NCBI GenBank assembly: GCA_024760905.1
Contig: CM045746.1
Span: 4,184,001 to 4,248,000, forward strand
DNA: 64,000 nucleotides
Origin: Plotosus lineatus
Taxonomy: Eukaryota > Chordata > Actinopteri > Siluriformes > Plotosidae
Reading direction: 5' to 3'
Part shown: piece after piece, positions 19,426 through 31,984 of the stretch
Position numbering within the stretch: the first letter of the stretch is position 1
Layout of the letters: each line of letters starts with the position of its first letter
The notes under the pieces: generated by a model
Seen by the model: the letters and a program-made list of their open reading frames with translations, nothing else
Databases searched by the model: none
What the model was told of the DNA's origin: nothing
Position numbers and translations under genes: made by a program

Positions 19426-20104
19426 GCGGAGGCTGCTTGCTGGAATGCTGATAGTGGTGGCTCAGTGGGTAAGGCAATGCAAAAACTGATCTGAAGGTTG
19501 GGGTACCACGACTCTTAGGCCGTTGCGCTGGATAAGTGCATTTGTAAAATGCAACAAAATGTGCTTCACATGGTGGTGGATAGTGGGAAACCAGCCTCAG
19601 ATGTTTGGTATTTATTAGGCCAACCAGAAAGGTACTGATCCTTGAGTAATTCTTGCCCTGAAGGCTCAGAAATCGCGACTGATAAAAAGCAGCAGTCTCC
19701 TGGAAGTACTCGGTGAATTTGAGTATCTTGACTTCTAGATTAATTCAACTTGTGAAAATGTTGATCAAAGACATGAGAGCTGTTGGAGATCAAACATGTG
19801 ACATGAGTTAAAAATCAAATTGTTCTACACGCCTGTGTTGGACATGGTAATGGAGGAAAGTGAATACTGGGCACTGAACGCCTCCCTGCCGAAGTTGCTC
19901 AGTGCTACACACACACATACATATGCTCTGTGTTGAGGTAGGATCAATAAAAACCTATGCAGAGACCTTTGCAGGATTAAAGAAAGTATATAGATGTCGC
20001 CATCCTTATCATCCAGCAACTGTATTCCCTGACACACTGAAGGGAAATGCTGGGGTGGCGAAAGATTCTGAGTTTACTGATGCCATTCAGGACTGTGAAG
20101 ACTA
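19426..20104. other. Intergenic with a degraded tRNA-like repeat
   Basis: A GTGGCTCAGTGGGTAAGGC block at 19450-19469 and a following GGATAAGTGCATTTGTAAA look like a worn tRNA-derived SINE. The rest is unassigned. Confidence 0.35.
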
Positions 20105-21735
20105 CAGTGCAGGACGTACAGCTCTGCTGTTTCTAAACCATACAACATTGCTGGCCTCAACACCATCTTGTACACTATTCCTTTCATTCTTGCTGATACC
20201 TTCCTATCACACATCACAGCAGACACTTTTCTCCAAACATTCCAACCTGCCTGCACATGCTTCTTCACCTCTTTTCCACACTCTCCATTGCTCTGGTTTG
20301 TTGAGCCTAAGTACTTAAAATCCTCCACCTTCTTTATCTCTGCTCCCTGTAACCTCGCTGATCCTCTTGGGTCCTTGTCGTTCACACACATGTATTCTGT
20401 CATACTGAGGCTAAGCTTCGTTCCTCTCCTTTCCAGGGCATACCTCCACCTCTCTAGCTTTTCCTCCACGTGTTCTCTATTCTCACTACAGATCACAATG
20501 TCATCTGTAAACATCATAGTCCATGGGGAATCTTGTCTAACCTCATCTGTCAGCCTGTCCATCACCACAGCAAACAAGAAGGTCCTCAGAGCTGACCCTT
20601 GATGCAGTCCTACCTTCACCTTTAACTCTTCTGTTACACCGATAGCACACCTCATGACTCTCTTAGATCTCTCATACATATCCTGCACCACTCTAACATA
20701 GTTCTCTGCCACTCCAGACTTCCTCATGCAATACCACAGTTCCTCTTTCAGCACCCTGTCATATGCTTTCTCCAGATCCACAAAGTCACAATGCAGCTCC
20801 CTCTCACCTTCTCTGTACTTCTCTATCATCCTCAAGGCAAACACTGCATCTGTGGTGCTCTTTCTTGGCATGAAACCAAACTGTTGTTCACAAATGCTGA
20901 CCTCTGCCCTTAGTCTAGCTTCCACTATTCATTCCCATTAAATTCATCGTATGGCTCATCAACTTTATCCCTCTGTAGTTGCCACAACTCTGCACGTCTC
21001 CCTTGTTCTTAAAAATGGGCACCAGCACACCTTTCCTCCATTCCTCTGGCATCTGCTCACTCTCTAAGACTCTCCAAGTTGAATGTTCTTGTCAGAAAAT
21101 CTACTGCTACCTCGCCTAGACACTTCCATACCTCCACCGGCATGTCATCAGGACCAACTGCCTTTCCATTTTTCATCCTATTCAATGCCCTCCTCACTTC
21201 ACCCTTACTAATCTTTGCTATTTCCTGGTCCTTAACGGTCACCTCTTCTACTCTTTTTTTTTTTTTTCCTCTCTCATTTTCCTCATTCAAAGTACTCTTT
21301 CCATCTTGCCAGCACACTTCTGTCATCAGTCAATACATTTCCCGCTCTGTCCTTAATCACTCTAACTTGCTGCACGTCCTTCCCATTTCTATTTCTCTGC
21401 TGTGCCACCCTGTTTAATCATTTTCTCCCTCTTTTCTGTCCAACTTAGCATACAAGTCATCATACGCCCCCTGTTTGGCCCCTGACACCGCTACCTTTGC
21501 CTTAATGTATGTCTCCCTGTACTCCTGTTTACTCTTTTGGTCCTTTCAATGTCCCACTTCTTCTTAGCTAACCTCTTCCTTTGTACACACTCCTGCACTT
21601 CCTCATTCCACGACCAAGTCTCCTTGTCTACTTTCTTTTCAGATGACACACCAAGTACTCTCCTACCTGTTTCCCTGATCACATTAGCTGTGGTTGTCCA
21701 GTCATTTGGAAGCACTTCCTGACCACCCAAGCATG
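20105..21735 (-). pseudogene. RTE-type LINE, reverse transcriptase and linker, both ends missing
   Basis: On the minus strand the frame from about 20925 reads [20 protein letters not shown], then FVDLEKAYDR, GLHQGSALR and the catalytic block FTDD in place of FADD. Upstream (21057-21735) are KISKGEVRRALNRMKNGKAV-type linker and the TTANVIRETGRRVLG region in other frames. The RT C-terminus and 3' tail are absent at 20105, and the endonuclease is absent beyond 21735. Frameshifts and the Ala-to-Thr change in the active site make it dead. Confidence 0.88.
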
Positions 21736-22204
21736 GAGAAGCTTTATAACTGATCCAAACCATACAATTTAATATTTAAATGTAAAGTACAAATCACTGT
21801 AATCACCACAATATAGTTTATGCTCACTACGGGTATAAATATTAAATAACTACGAGTCGCTATAAGGGTGAACGTGACATCAGCTAGTTCAAGTAGCCAG
21901 CATACTAACAGTTATAGCAACTGAGACAGTTTGCAGCCAATGGTGCTGACTACTTCCACTCGAAATGTAATCACATAATAAACATAATAGTTTATAAATA
22001 CTTTTATAAATATAAAGGACAAGAATGGGAACAATAGAGGTTTGCAGGCGTTATTTATAGCAGGAAGCTTTAAATAAAAAGATAAAAAGCAATTATGTAT
22101 GAAACAAAAAATAAAAAAGCAATGAGAAAACGGATAGGGAAAAGTCAGAGAAGAGAGCCGAGGAAGAGCCTCCACACACTGAAGGTTGGATTATTCCTTA
22201 ATGT
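21736..22204. other. Intergenic, unassigned
   Basis: AT-rich, nothing recognised. Confidence 0.5.
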
Positions 22205-22345
22205 TTAACTTTTGGCCCTGCAATGGCCTGGTGAGCTGTCCAGGGTGTACTCCACCCTCACCCTGAATCGGCTGAGATGGGAACCAGCCTACACATAACC
22301 CTAATTAAGATTAAGCAGCAAAAAAAAAAAGGAATGAATGAGTGA
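22205..22345 (+). repeat. Tail-B repeat fragment
   Basis: Reads CCCTGCAATGGCCTGGTGAG, then GTCCAGGGTGTACTCC and CCCTAATTAAGATTAAGC, ending in A-rich and GAATGAATGAG sequence. This is the same 3' tail as on the SINEs at 4507-4850 and 61821-62146, here without the tRNA head. Confidence 0.75.
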
Positions 22346-24394
22346 CTGTTAAGGCCGGAGCTCACCTGTCATCATGGAAAGAAAAAAAATAGAAAAATAA
22401 ATTAAATGGATGGGTTTATTCAGAGAGTTGAACTTTAAAGTTATTTTCCATTTAAGTTCACCGTTTTCAGATTTTTTTTTTTTTTTTTAATTGCTCAATT
22501 TTCACATTTACCATTCAAAATACTTAGAAGAGACGAGAGTGACGCGGCAGCCAGCTGAGCCTAACCATGAATTGCCCAATGACCCAGCTAACTGTGCTAG
22601 CATGCTCTGCAGTGAGACCGTACTGCTGTCTCTGTGGCTGTTGCTGTTAAAATGTTCAAACACTTTTACTATATGAACTACATTTCCACAGTTTAGCTGA
22701 TGTATATAATGTACAGTGGTTTTTTTTTTGTTTTTTTTATCAACAACTGTATGTGTGTAACATGTTACTGGTGATGAGCAATCAAAACGCCTGCCAAGAG
22801 GCACTAGGTGAGGCACACAGTTCTCCTGCCTCATGCTAGGGGGCACTGGTGATCCCAGGGCTGCTTCTTCTTTTGATTTAATTTCATCTTACTGTTACTT
22901 GTAAATGAAGTCCATGAAATTAACTTTTTAAAAATAATGTTTCTTTTTCTATGCTATAGTTATGTATATGTAAAGGATGCTGATATGAACTTTTAAACAA
23001 AACACGTTAACTGTTGCCAATCAAATGGTGAATAAGCTACTCTGTTGGGTTCATATGTTTGTAAATCTGACTGATGACATCAGTGCCTCACCAGCTATGA
23101 ACCTCACTGCACATCACTGCTTTTTACCTATGCTCCACCTTTACATTTTTCTTTTTTTTTGAGTTACATGGAAAAGTAGTACAGTGATTAGCATGTCCTT
23201 GGTTTGAGTATCGTTCTTCTGTGTGGAAGCTGCATGTACTCCCTGTGCTTGTGTTTTGTCCCTCCTGGTCCACCGGTTTCCTCCCACAAGCCAAAGAAAT
23301 ACAAATTGCTCTTCAGTGTGAATAGTTGTATGCTGCCCTCCAATGGTTTGGTGAGCTGTTCAGTTTGTACCTCGGGTAGACATCAGACTTCTTGTGACTT
23401 TAATAGGATTCGAAAATAAGTTGAGAGGGTTATGGGGGTTTTTTTTGGCCAAAATATACAGATATCTGACCATGAATGCTTTCCAAATGAAAATCAAAGC
23501 AGCGTACATTGAAGAAACCCTTGTCCGAACAAGGAGAACATGCAAACATGACAGAGTTAAGCCCCAAACTTTCTTGTTATCAGAATTTATTTTTATATAT
23601 CTAATTATGTACAATTTTGTAAAGAAATTTTCAGTGTCACATGATACATATATCAGATGCATCTGGCCTCTTATTTCTATTATTTTCTGCTTGTGCTTTC
23701 TTTGAAATAGGCCATGAAACCGAGCATGCGAGGTTTTCTTTGTCTGAAAGGCAACACAACCACCTCTTTATATACTGTATTTGTTTTACACAAACTTAAA
23801 TGGGTAATACCTAACAAGCAAAAAAATTATTCTGAATTTATTTTTTACTTGAGTGCTTGAGAATTTATGCCTGCTTATTGGACTACACTTTCTAATGCTT
23901 AGGATTGAATATTCAAGACCACGGTCCAGTCAAAAGCATAGGTAAGTGGACGAGCATTGTCTTTCTCCAATACCAGCACTTTTTTCATATCATTCTGGAA
24001 TATTGTGTTAAGGTTTGTTTTCTTGTCACAGATGACTATCAGTGTTCAGGCAATCTGGAGGTGGATTTATCAAAATTGTGTGTTTTCGCTGGCGTGAAGA
24101 AAATCCTGATATGAGACCAGTAAAAGGAGCAACATATTGGAAAGAAGGAGTAATGGGTATGAATGATTAATCTTCATATCTCTGTTGGAAAAGTGTGAGG
24201 AAGATGGAAGCTGTTTAGTATTATGATCGGGACAAGGGTTGAATCTGGGTGCTCAGTATACAGTAATGTCAGTTAACAACCAATTACCTGATCATTATAG
24301 AAGTGTTTTATGGGTATGTGAAGTGACAAAATTCAGACATGCTTAGCCTGTCCTTTGCCCAGATTTACAAATGACTGTATTCATACAGATACAG
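22346..24394. other. Intergenic, mostly unassigned
   Basis: AT-rich. About 23200-23380 has degraded teleost repeat blocks (GCATGTACTCCCTGTGC, GGTTTCCTCCCACAAGCC). No gene recognised. Confidence 0.5.
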
Positions 24395-24660
24395 GGTGAA
24401 GAGCTTGGACATCTGGAGGAAGCTTTGTAGAACTATTGCTCCTTCACACTTAGGTGGTTTGGGCATCTGATTAGTATGTAATCAGATGCCTCTTGGTTGC
24501 CATACTTTAGAGGTTTTCTGAGCATGTTCAACTGGTATGAGGTTCTGGGGCAGACCCAGAAACTACTGGTGATTTATATATACTGTCTTGCCTGGGAACA
24601 TGTTGGGATCCCCCAGGAACAGCTGCTGTCTCTGCGGCAGAAAACTAGATGGATGGATGT
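24395..24660 (+). pseudogene. Degraded LINE 3' ORF fragment
   Basis: Translates in pieces to LRWFGHLIS, CSTGMRFWGRP and LAWEHVGIPQEQL. This resembles the C-terminal 'WFGH ... GRPR ... W..LGIPPEEL' region of a LINE common in fish. It may belong to the same family as 36775-37015. Confidence 0.55.
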
Positions 24661-25044
24661 ATTCATGTATGGTATGATATCTAGTTGCATGCGGAACTGA
24701 TGGTGCGGTTTCAGTTTATGGAAGGACAGAAGTAGGAGAGATGAGTAATATCGACTAGCATCTGTGTGTGCTTCGTCTATTTAGTGTTGCGTGCTGCAGA
24801 ACTGTGTAAATCTGCAAAACCTCGCACAAAACTGCAAAACATTGAAAAGAAACTTTACAGAAAATAAATATTGACATCTTTGTTTGATACCTCTAGATAA
24901 GATCATTGTAATGTGTTTCTGTCTGGATGTTCCAGTTGGTACGTAAACAAGCTTCGGTCAGCCAAAAGGTACAATCACACCACCCCTATTTTATCCAAAC
25001 TGTAGCATACCAGCTCCCAATAAAATTTCACGTTGAGTGTAAAA

Positions 25045-25486
25045 AGATAAAATTTCCGTCTCTGGATACAAAACAAATTCAACGCACCATTTTAAAAATT
25101 CAAACAAAGCCAATGGGAGAGCAACTCACACAAAATCCCAACATCCCTCCCCGCTGGCTTCCCATTGGCTATCTCCCAAAATCCCCGCTGGCCTCCTATT
25201 GGCTAGGAGGGAGCTGCATTGCCATAATACCCATGACGCAGATCCCCCTCCCATTGGCTATTATGGAGCTGTATCTCCAGAATACCCATGATGCTTTTTG
25301 TGTGCCTTTGACCCATTGTTCTGAGTTCTGTACGGAGTTCTGACACACGTAAAAGACAGAGTTACTGTTTCGTGAGTTCTTCGAGTGCGCTCATTGCAAC
25401 TTTATTTTTTGCCTCAGGCTTTTAAACTTGCATAAACATTTGTAAGATTATAACTCTGCTAAGAAGACATGGCAACACATGTGCGT

Positions 25487-25520
<34 letters not shown>

Positions 25521-25530
25521 TTTTTATTGT
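25045..25530 (+). mobile_element. Tigger-related MITE fragment
   Basis: Contains TCTGGATACAAAACAAATTC, repeated CCCATTGGCT(A/T) blocks, AACTCTGCTAAGAAGACATGG and a (CA)n run at 25491-25520. All are shared with the element at 56871-57733. Both terminal repeats are missing. Confidence 0.7.
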
Positions 25531-25764
25531 TCCAGAATTAAATCTAAACTACAACTCCAAATAAATAATTTAATCAATCGATTTATTACTTTTCCAAACC
25601 ATTTAATCCTATTTGTGTCATGAAGAGGAATGAGCTAATCTCATCCACCTCTGGGTGAAGGCATGACACACCCTAAACAATTGGCTAGTCCATTATTGGG
25701 CCACCACTGTTATGGTCCGAGACTCTGATTTTAGCTGCTTTAACTCTCTCTCTCTCTCTCTTTA

Positions 25765-26128
25765 TGCACTGCAGGTGCTAGCAAGGGGCATGGCTGTCGC
25801 ATGCGTGCGGAGTGCAAAGCACACTCCTGATTCCACTCAGCAACCACCGGGCTATAAAGACGAGCAGCGCGCTCCTCCCGGTATTAGAAGATTGTCCCTC
25901 TTCATGACTCTGTTTCCCCGTAATCTCTCTGGCTCCTGGTTCTCAGCTTCATGCTTGACCAGTTCCCTTAGTTTATGGTTTCCGTGTTTCTCTGCATCTC
26001 TTACAGTGACTAAGAGTTCCCCGTGGTCTAGTGCCTTCTCTGTGAACAATAAAGCTCATTCATTTTCATCATACTCTGTCTCCTGCATTTTTTGATCTGG
26101 CTGAATATTCCTTGTGTCACAATCACTC
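25765..26128 (+). mobile_element. Solo LTR, second copy
   Basis: Same family as 1703-2034: CTATAAAGACGAGCAG with TATAAAG at 25853-25859, AGAAGATTGTCCCTCTTC, and AATAAA at 26048-26053, then CTGCATTTTTTGATCTGGCTG before the end near GTGTCACA. It could supply a promoter and a poly(A) site. No internal retroelement genes nearby. Confidence 0.75.
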
Positions 26129-26742
26129 AATTTTTAAAAAACATTTTCATACGTTGGTGACCCCAAAAACTTAAAAATTCTACATATTTCAATTGTTAAT
26201 GAAAAGAAAATCATTTAAGATAAAGAAATTAATATTTACATATATGAAAATTACTGAAGCAAAAGAGGTGGTGCTGTGGTACCTTTCTCAGTGACCACAT
26301 TGGCAAGGTCAGAAGCATGTGTTTTCTGACATGTCTTCTATGTCAATGCATTCTACACAAGCAACAGAACCAAAATATGTCAGATCAGGAAAAACATTTT
26401 GCAGTGTGTGATGACAATTTCAGGGCTGTAGGATCGACCTTAAAAAGAAATCTGATTGCAAACAGGCCATTAGCCAGAAAATGGTGGAGTGTACCCTCAG
26501 GGTCTGTCATGATATCCTGTCTTTGAGGAGTTCAAGGATCTTATCAACCAGTGACGGAAGAATGAAATGGATGATCGACAGGTGGATTGCCTATGCTGTG
26601 AAGTGAAGCGTGTACCGGTCCATGGTGGTGAGGAAGGCGTGTCAGAAGAATATTATACTTTGTTTTAATTTAATCTTTTTGCTTTATTTTTAGCAATAGT
26701 GTAAAATTAGTGTTTATCTATTAGAATTATTCAGCTATGGGC
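26129..26742. other. Intergenic, unassigned
   Basis: No supported feature. Confidence 0.5.
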
Positions 26743-26744
26743 TA

Positions 26745-28020
26745 CTAGTCCTTCTCAAAAAATTAGCATATTGTGATGAAGTTCATTATTTTCTGTAATG
26801 TACTGATAAAAATTTAACTTTCACATATTTTAGATTCATTGCACACCAACTGAAATATTTCAGGTCTTTTATTGTTTTAATACTGATGATTTTGGCATAC
26901 AGCTCATGAAAACCCAAAATTCCTATCTCAAAAAATTAGCATATCATCTAAACACCTGCAAAAGATTCCTGGGGCTTTTAAAAACTCCCAGCCTGGTTCA
27001 TTACTCAAAACCGCAATCATGGGTAAGACTGCCGACCTGACTGCTGTCCAGAAGGCCATCATTGACACCCTCAAGCAAGAACCAACTTTTGAACCAGAAA
27101 CAGTGGCTGAAGCGCCTGACCTGGGCTACAGAGAAGCACCACTGGATCGTTGCTCAGTTGTCCAAAGTACTTTTTTTTTTTTTCGGATGAAAGCAAATTT
27201 TGCATGTCATTCAGAAATCAAGGTGCCAGAGTCTGGAGGAAGACTGGGGAGAAGGAAATGCCAAAATGCCTGAAGTCCAGTGTCAAGTCCCCACAGTCAG
27301 TGATGGTCTGGGGTGCCGTGTCAGCTGCTGGTGTTGGTCCACTGTGTTTTATCAAGGGCAGGCTCAATGCAGCTAGCTATCAGGAGATTTTGGAGCACTT
27401 CATGCTTCCATCTGCTGAAAAGCTTTATGGAGATGAAGATTTCATTTTTCAGCACGAACTGGCACCTGCTCACAGTGCCAAAACCACTGGTAAACAGTTT
27501 ACTGACCATGGTATTACTGTGCTCAATTGGCCTGCCAACTCTCCTGACCTGAATCCCATAGAGAATCTGTGAGATATTGTGAAGAGAAAGTTGAGAGACA
27601 CCAGACCCAACACTGTGGATGAGCTTAAGGCCGCTATCGAAGCATCCTGGGCCTCCTTAACACCTCAGCAGTGCCACAGATTGCCTCCATGCCACGCCGC
27701 ATTGAAGCAGTCATTTCTGCAAAAGGATTCCCGACCAAGTATTGAGTGCATAACTGAACATAATTATTTGAAGGTTGACCTTTTTTTGTATTAAAAACAC
27801 TTTTTTATTGTTTGGATGAAATATGCGAATTTTTTGAGAGAGGAATTTTGGGTTTTCATGAGCTGTATGCAAAAATCATCAGTATTAAAACAATTAAAGG
27901 CCTGAAATATTTCAGTTAGTGTGCAATGAATCTAAAATATATGAAAGTTTAATTTTTATCAGTACATTACAGAAAATAATGAACTTTATCACAATATGCT
28001 AATTTTTTGAGAAGGACTAG
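26745..28020 (+). mobile_element. Tc1-type transposon, copy 3, complete ends
   Basis: Perfectly matched ends CTAGTCCTTCTCAAAAAATT and its complement at 28020, with TA at 26743-26744 and 28021-28022. The inner direct repeat CTCAAAAAATTAGCATAT recurs at 26927, 173 bp after the outer one. The transposase has lost most of its DNA-binding domain (jump from CAAGCAAGA to ACCAACTTTTGAACC), a deletion different from the 53-bp one. Confidence 0.95.
27019..27745 (+). pseudogene. Tc1-like transposase lacking most of the DNA-binding domain
   Basis: Starts [20 protein letters not shown], then jumps into FEPETVAEAPD out of frame. After a frame change it reads [18 protein letters not shown] (second catalytic Asp changed to Glu) and LNWPANSPDLNPIENL followed by a stop where Trp is expected. 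Not functional. Confidence 0.92.
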
Positions 28021-28022
28021 TA

Positions 28023-30744
28023 TATGACAGCTTCAACTAGTTTTTATTAATACAGCTCAACAGTAATAATGTACAACCTTTATAATAATTATGCATGCTC
28101 ATAAATCTTAGTGTACTAATGTAAAATCCACAAGTAGACTGAAAGCAGGAAAACAGAAAAAAATATTGAAAACATGAAGTTACAGATTAGTCAGCAGGTC
28201 CAATGGGATTATTGGAACTGGATGGTCAGCGGAAGAAGAAAGGACCTCAGGGTCCAAAGGAGAAGTGGGAGAGTATTCAGAGAAACAACCAAAGGGAGAA
28301 TTTGAGGGAGGATCTGGACTGTAATTGAAAGAGAATACTCAGTGAAAAGTAAATGAATGACAGGAACGCTAGAAGTAGGTACCCCAAGGGTTGCCATCAT
28401 GGGTGTGTACATGTGCTGAGCAGCACTGATAAGAGATGCTTTGTCATTATTGTAAACATAGGAATTGTAGTGTTAAATTTATTTTTGTGTAAAAGCAAAA
28501 GTTGAGTGTTTAACATACTGTATGTCCATGTTTTATGTGTATAACAGGCATATATAATCAATTACCAGCAATTAAGAAAAGGCTGTACCCATACATTGGC
28601 ACAGTTGATGAATGAAGATTCGAAAAGCGTGATGGTTTCTGAAGGCTCGTACAGTGTTGCATAGTTTGGAATCTCTCCGAAACACAGACAGACAGCGAGA
28701 TTGTTTCTTCTGCTGTATTTTCATATAAAATTATGGCCATCATTATGTCGGAAGTGGTTAAAGTACAGATTTAAAGTTTTCATTCGGGTGAAAGAATAGC
28801 CCAATAAATGCGAAAATCATGCCATTAAAAAAAAAAAAAAATCATATAAGACATGTTTTTTAATGAATTATTGTGGGATTATTATGGGATTATAATGGGA
28901 TCGCTACCAGAGACCTTTTAGTTTTGAAGGGACTGATTGTCAAGACTGAAGGAAAATAACATTGATTAAAAATTAACCGGATCCCCATTTGAACATGTTT
29001 GATGAAAATGCAGTTAAATTTAAAACTTTTATATTCATATTTTACATAAACAGTAGATTAAAAAGCTGTAACAAGTTTTAATTTATCCATTTGGTTGTCA
29101 AAACTCTTTTTGATTGGTAGAGGTACTAAAATAAATTTATTGTTAATGTATTAAAATTAATTGATAAAGAGTAAATGTTTTAAACTGTATGACAGTTCAG
29201 ACCTGATGTTAATGGCACCAATATTCAGGAAATTGTGGCTGATTTTTCTTTCAAAAGTCAACGGATTTGCTGACTCAGCAATTTTGGCAAGTGGAAAACT
29301 AATTTCCTCAGCATTTTTAGGATTGGATTTTTTTTATTTAACATTAAGATCAAAACTTCAAAAAGGTTAGAGACAATCTGTACACAGAGCTGAAAAAGAA
29401 AATGTAGCGCAATAAGCATTTTAACATTAAAAAAACTATATTTAACTGATGTATGAGAAAGTAATTTTGGCATTTTGGGAATTTTAGTGTAAAATTGACC
29501 ATAAAGCGGTTTCATCCGGATGATTTTAAAACACTAACTTTTGAATCAATCATGGGATCTTAATAAATGAGGATAATTTGCTTTGTTTTCCCCCCATTCT
29601 TTCTGATTAACTATTACATGAGAGATTATGTAAAACAAAACAAAAAAATGCCTTGGGATACCCACTAGAAGGTGAAAAAGAGTCAGAGGAAGAATTATCA
29701 GAAGATATCGCAATGATCTTCAATCTGAATGCTTTTAGAAGTAGCCTGGAAGCCTTGATAAACAGTGTGTTGACAGTGCCAAATGTTGACGTGGGTAGAC
29801 TGGTCACGGGTCTTGGGTTGAGACTGAGTGGACCGGTCACAAGTTTCAGGCCGAGTCTGGATGGATTGGTTGTGAGTTTTATGTTGAAACCAGGCAATGG
29901 AAAGGAATTCCAGGAAATCAACAAGGAAAGGAAACAGAATGATGGTATGAGCAGGTTGTATATCATGTGACGATATAATCCTCAACGATGCTTATCAAAC
30001 AGCAGTACAGTCGATGAAAATTCTTAAAGAGTTCGGGCCCAAGATATGCATCAAAATAAAAGAAGGAAATATGGGAAGAAAAGGACTGGGTCACTGGAAC
30101 ATAGGTAAAAGCAGCAGAGAACTATCAGGTCACTGTGATCTGGTCTGTGTTAATGAGTAGCACTGGTACACTAATAGCCATGAAACAAATGTTTGAAGCA
30201 TTAGTGCAACGAAGATCAAATCACTTAATGAAATGTCAAGATGGCATAGAGAGAAGATCAGGGTACTTACTCATCATTGTGGTAGACAGTGTGTGAGGTC
30301 AAGATGATCAGTGGAAGCATGTAACCAAAGCCAAATAAAATTAATAAGGAATCATGTACTAATAAATAAGCACTTTTTTTAATAACAGGTGCAAATTAGC
30401 CTGAAAATAAGGAGAATTGTAGAGAAAGAAAATTACATCAAGGGAAAGGAGACCTATATTTAGAGGCGGTATCAGGATACATGAGAAAATCATGGGAAAT
30501 AGAAAAATATATAAATTGAGTAAAGAGGGGACAGAATGGCGAAAAACATGAAAGCTCTCGATTTACTTATTGATTTATGTTCATACCTATGGTCACAAGC
30601 TTTGGATACTGACCAAAAGAACAAGATTGTGGATACAAGTGGCTAAAATGAGCTTCCTTCACAGAGTGGCAGAGCTAGGGTGAGAAGTGGGGTTATCCTG
30701 GAGGAACTCTGAGTAGAACTGCTGCTCATCCATTTTGAGAGAAC
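28023..30744. other. Intergenic, 2.7 kb without a recognised gene
   Basis: AT-rich. The longest frame (29653-29970, 105 codons) contains loosely repeated DNA (GACTGGTCACGGGTC / GGACCGGTCACAAGTTTC) and resembles no protein I know. I see no exon signature. Confidence 0.45.
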
Positions 30745-30762
30745 ATCATATGCGTGTGGTAG

Positions 30763-31943
30763 TGTGGTAGTTGGTAGTAACCAACAGTTTGGTTTTATGC
30801 CAAGAAAGAGCACCACAGATGCAGTGTTTGCCTTGAGGATGTTAATGGAGAAGTACAGAGAAGGTCAGAGGGAGCTGCATTGTGCCTTTGTGGATCTGGA
30901 GAAAGCATATGACAGGGTGCCGAGAGAAGAACTGTGGTATTGCATGAGGAAGTCTGGAGTGGCAGAGAAGTATGTTAGAGTGGTGCAGGACATGTATGAG
31001 AGATGTAAGATAGTGGTGAGGTGTGCTGTCGGTGTGACAGAAGAGTTCAAGGTGGAGGTGGGACTGCATCAAGGGTCAGCTCTCAGCCCCTTCTTGTTTG
31101 CTATGGTGATGGACAGGCTGACAGACGAGGTTAGACAAGATTCCCCATGGACTATGATGTTTGCAGATGATATTGTGATCTGTAGTGAGAGCAGAGAACA
31201 AGTGCAGGAAAATCTAGAGAGGTGGAGGTATGCCCTGGAAAGGAGGGGAATGAAGGTTAGTCTCAGTAAGACAGAATACATGTGCATGAATGACAAGGAC
31301 CAAAGAGGAACGGTGAAATTACAGGGAGCAGAGATAAGGAAGGTGGAGGATTTTAAGTACTTAGGCTCAACAATCCAGAGCAATGGAGAGTGTGGAAAAG
31401 AGGTCAAGAAGCATGTGCAGGCAGGTTGGAATGGTTGGAGAAAAGTGTCCGGTGTGATGTGTGATCGGAGGGTATCGGCAAGAATGAAAGGAAAAGTGTA
31501 CAAGACGGTGTTGAGGCCAACGATGTTGTATGGTTTAGAAACAGTGGCCCTGGGGAAAAGACAGGAGGCAGAGTTGGAGGTAGCAGAGATTAAAATGTTG
31601 AGGTTCTCTTTGGGAGTAACGAGGATAGATAGGATTAGGAACGAGCACATCAGAGGGACAGCACATGTAAGACGTTTTGGAGACAAAGTCAGAGAGGCTA
31701 GATTGAGATGGTTTGGACATGTACAGAGGAGGGATAGTGAGTATATTGGTAATGGGATGCTGAGGCTGGAACTACCAGGCAAAAGGCCTAGAGGAAGACC
31801 AAAGAGACGATTCATGGATGTGGTGAAGGAGGACATGAAGGTCATTGGTGTAAGAGAAGAAGATGCAAAGGATAGGGTGAGATGGAGGCAGATGATTCGC
31901 TGTGGCGACCCCTGAAGGGAAAAGCCGAAAGGAAAAGAAGAAG
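30763..31943 (+). mobile_element. RTE-type LINE, 5'-truncated, with 18-bp target duplication
   Basis: 1181 bp between two identical copies of an 18-base target (30745-30762 and 31944-31961). It ends with the RTE 3' tail: GATTCGCTGTGGCGACCCC, then AAAAGCCGAAAGG and (AAG)n. At the 5' junction, GTGGTAG-like units repeat three times before LINE homology starts, which suggests slippage or template jumping. The intact frame and duplication point to a young insertion. Confidence 0.95.
30764..31915 (+). CDS. RTE reverse transcriptase, C-terminal part, open frame
   Basis: 383 codons without a stop, from just before [20 protein letters not shown] to RWRQMIRCGDP. RT motifs in order: [43 protein letters not shown], the catalytic FADDIV, then LSKTEYM and KVEDFKYLGS. 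The endonuclease and the first RT motifs are missing because of 5' truncation, so it cannot retrotranspose itself. The ATG is accidental. The pattern fits the RTE clade as found in fish and plants. Confidence 0.93.
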   Translation: MVVGSNQQFGFMPRKSTTDAVFALRMLMEKYREGQRELHCAFVDLEKAYDRVPREELWYCMRKSGVAEKYVRVVQDMYERCKIVVRCAVGVTEEFKVEVGLHQGSALSPFLFAMVMDRLTDEVRQDSPWTMMFADDIVICSESREQVQENLERWRYALERRGMKVSLSKTEYMCMNDKDQRGTVKLQGAEIRKVEDFKYLGSTIQSNGECGKEVKKHVQAGWNGWRKVSGVMCDRRVSARMKGKVYKTVLRPTMLYGLETVALGKRQEAELEVAEIKMLRFSLGVTRIDRIRNEHIRGTAHVRRFGDKVREARLRWFGHVQRRDSEYIGNGMLRLELPGKRPRGRPKRRFMDVVKEDMKVIGVREEDAKDRVRWRQMIRCGDP

Positions 31944-31984
31944 ATCATATGCGTGTGGTAGAAATGAGAGGGGCATTCCACTTC

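Noticed and set aside
29653..29970. 105-codon frame as a new gene
   Set aside because: No start context, splice signal or recognisable domain; the DNA contains loose internal repeats that explain the openness.
31069..31845. 258-codon frame on the minus strand
   Set aside because: Antisense shadow of the intact RTE reverse transcriptase; no protein-like features of its own.
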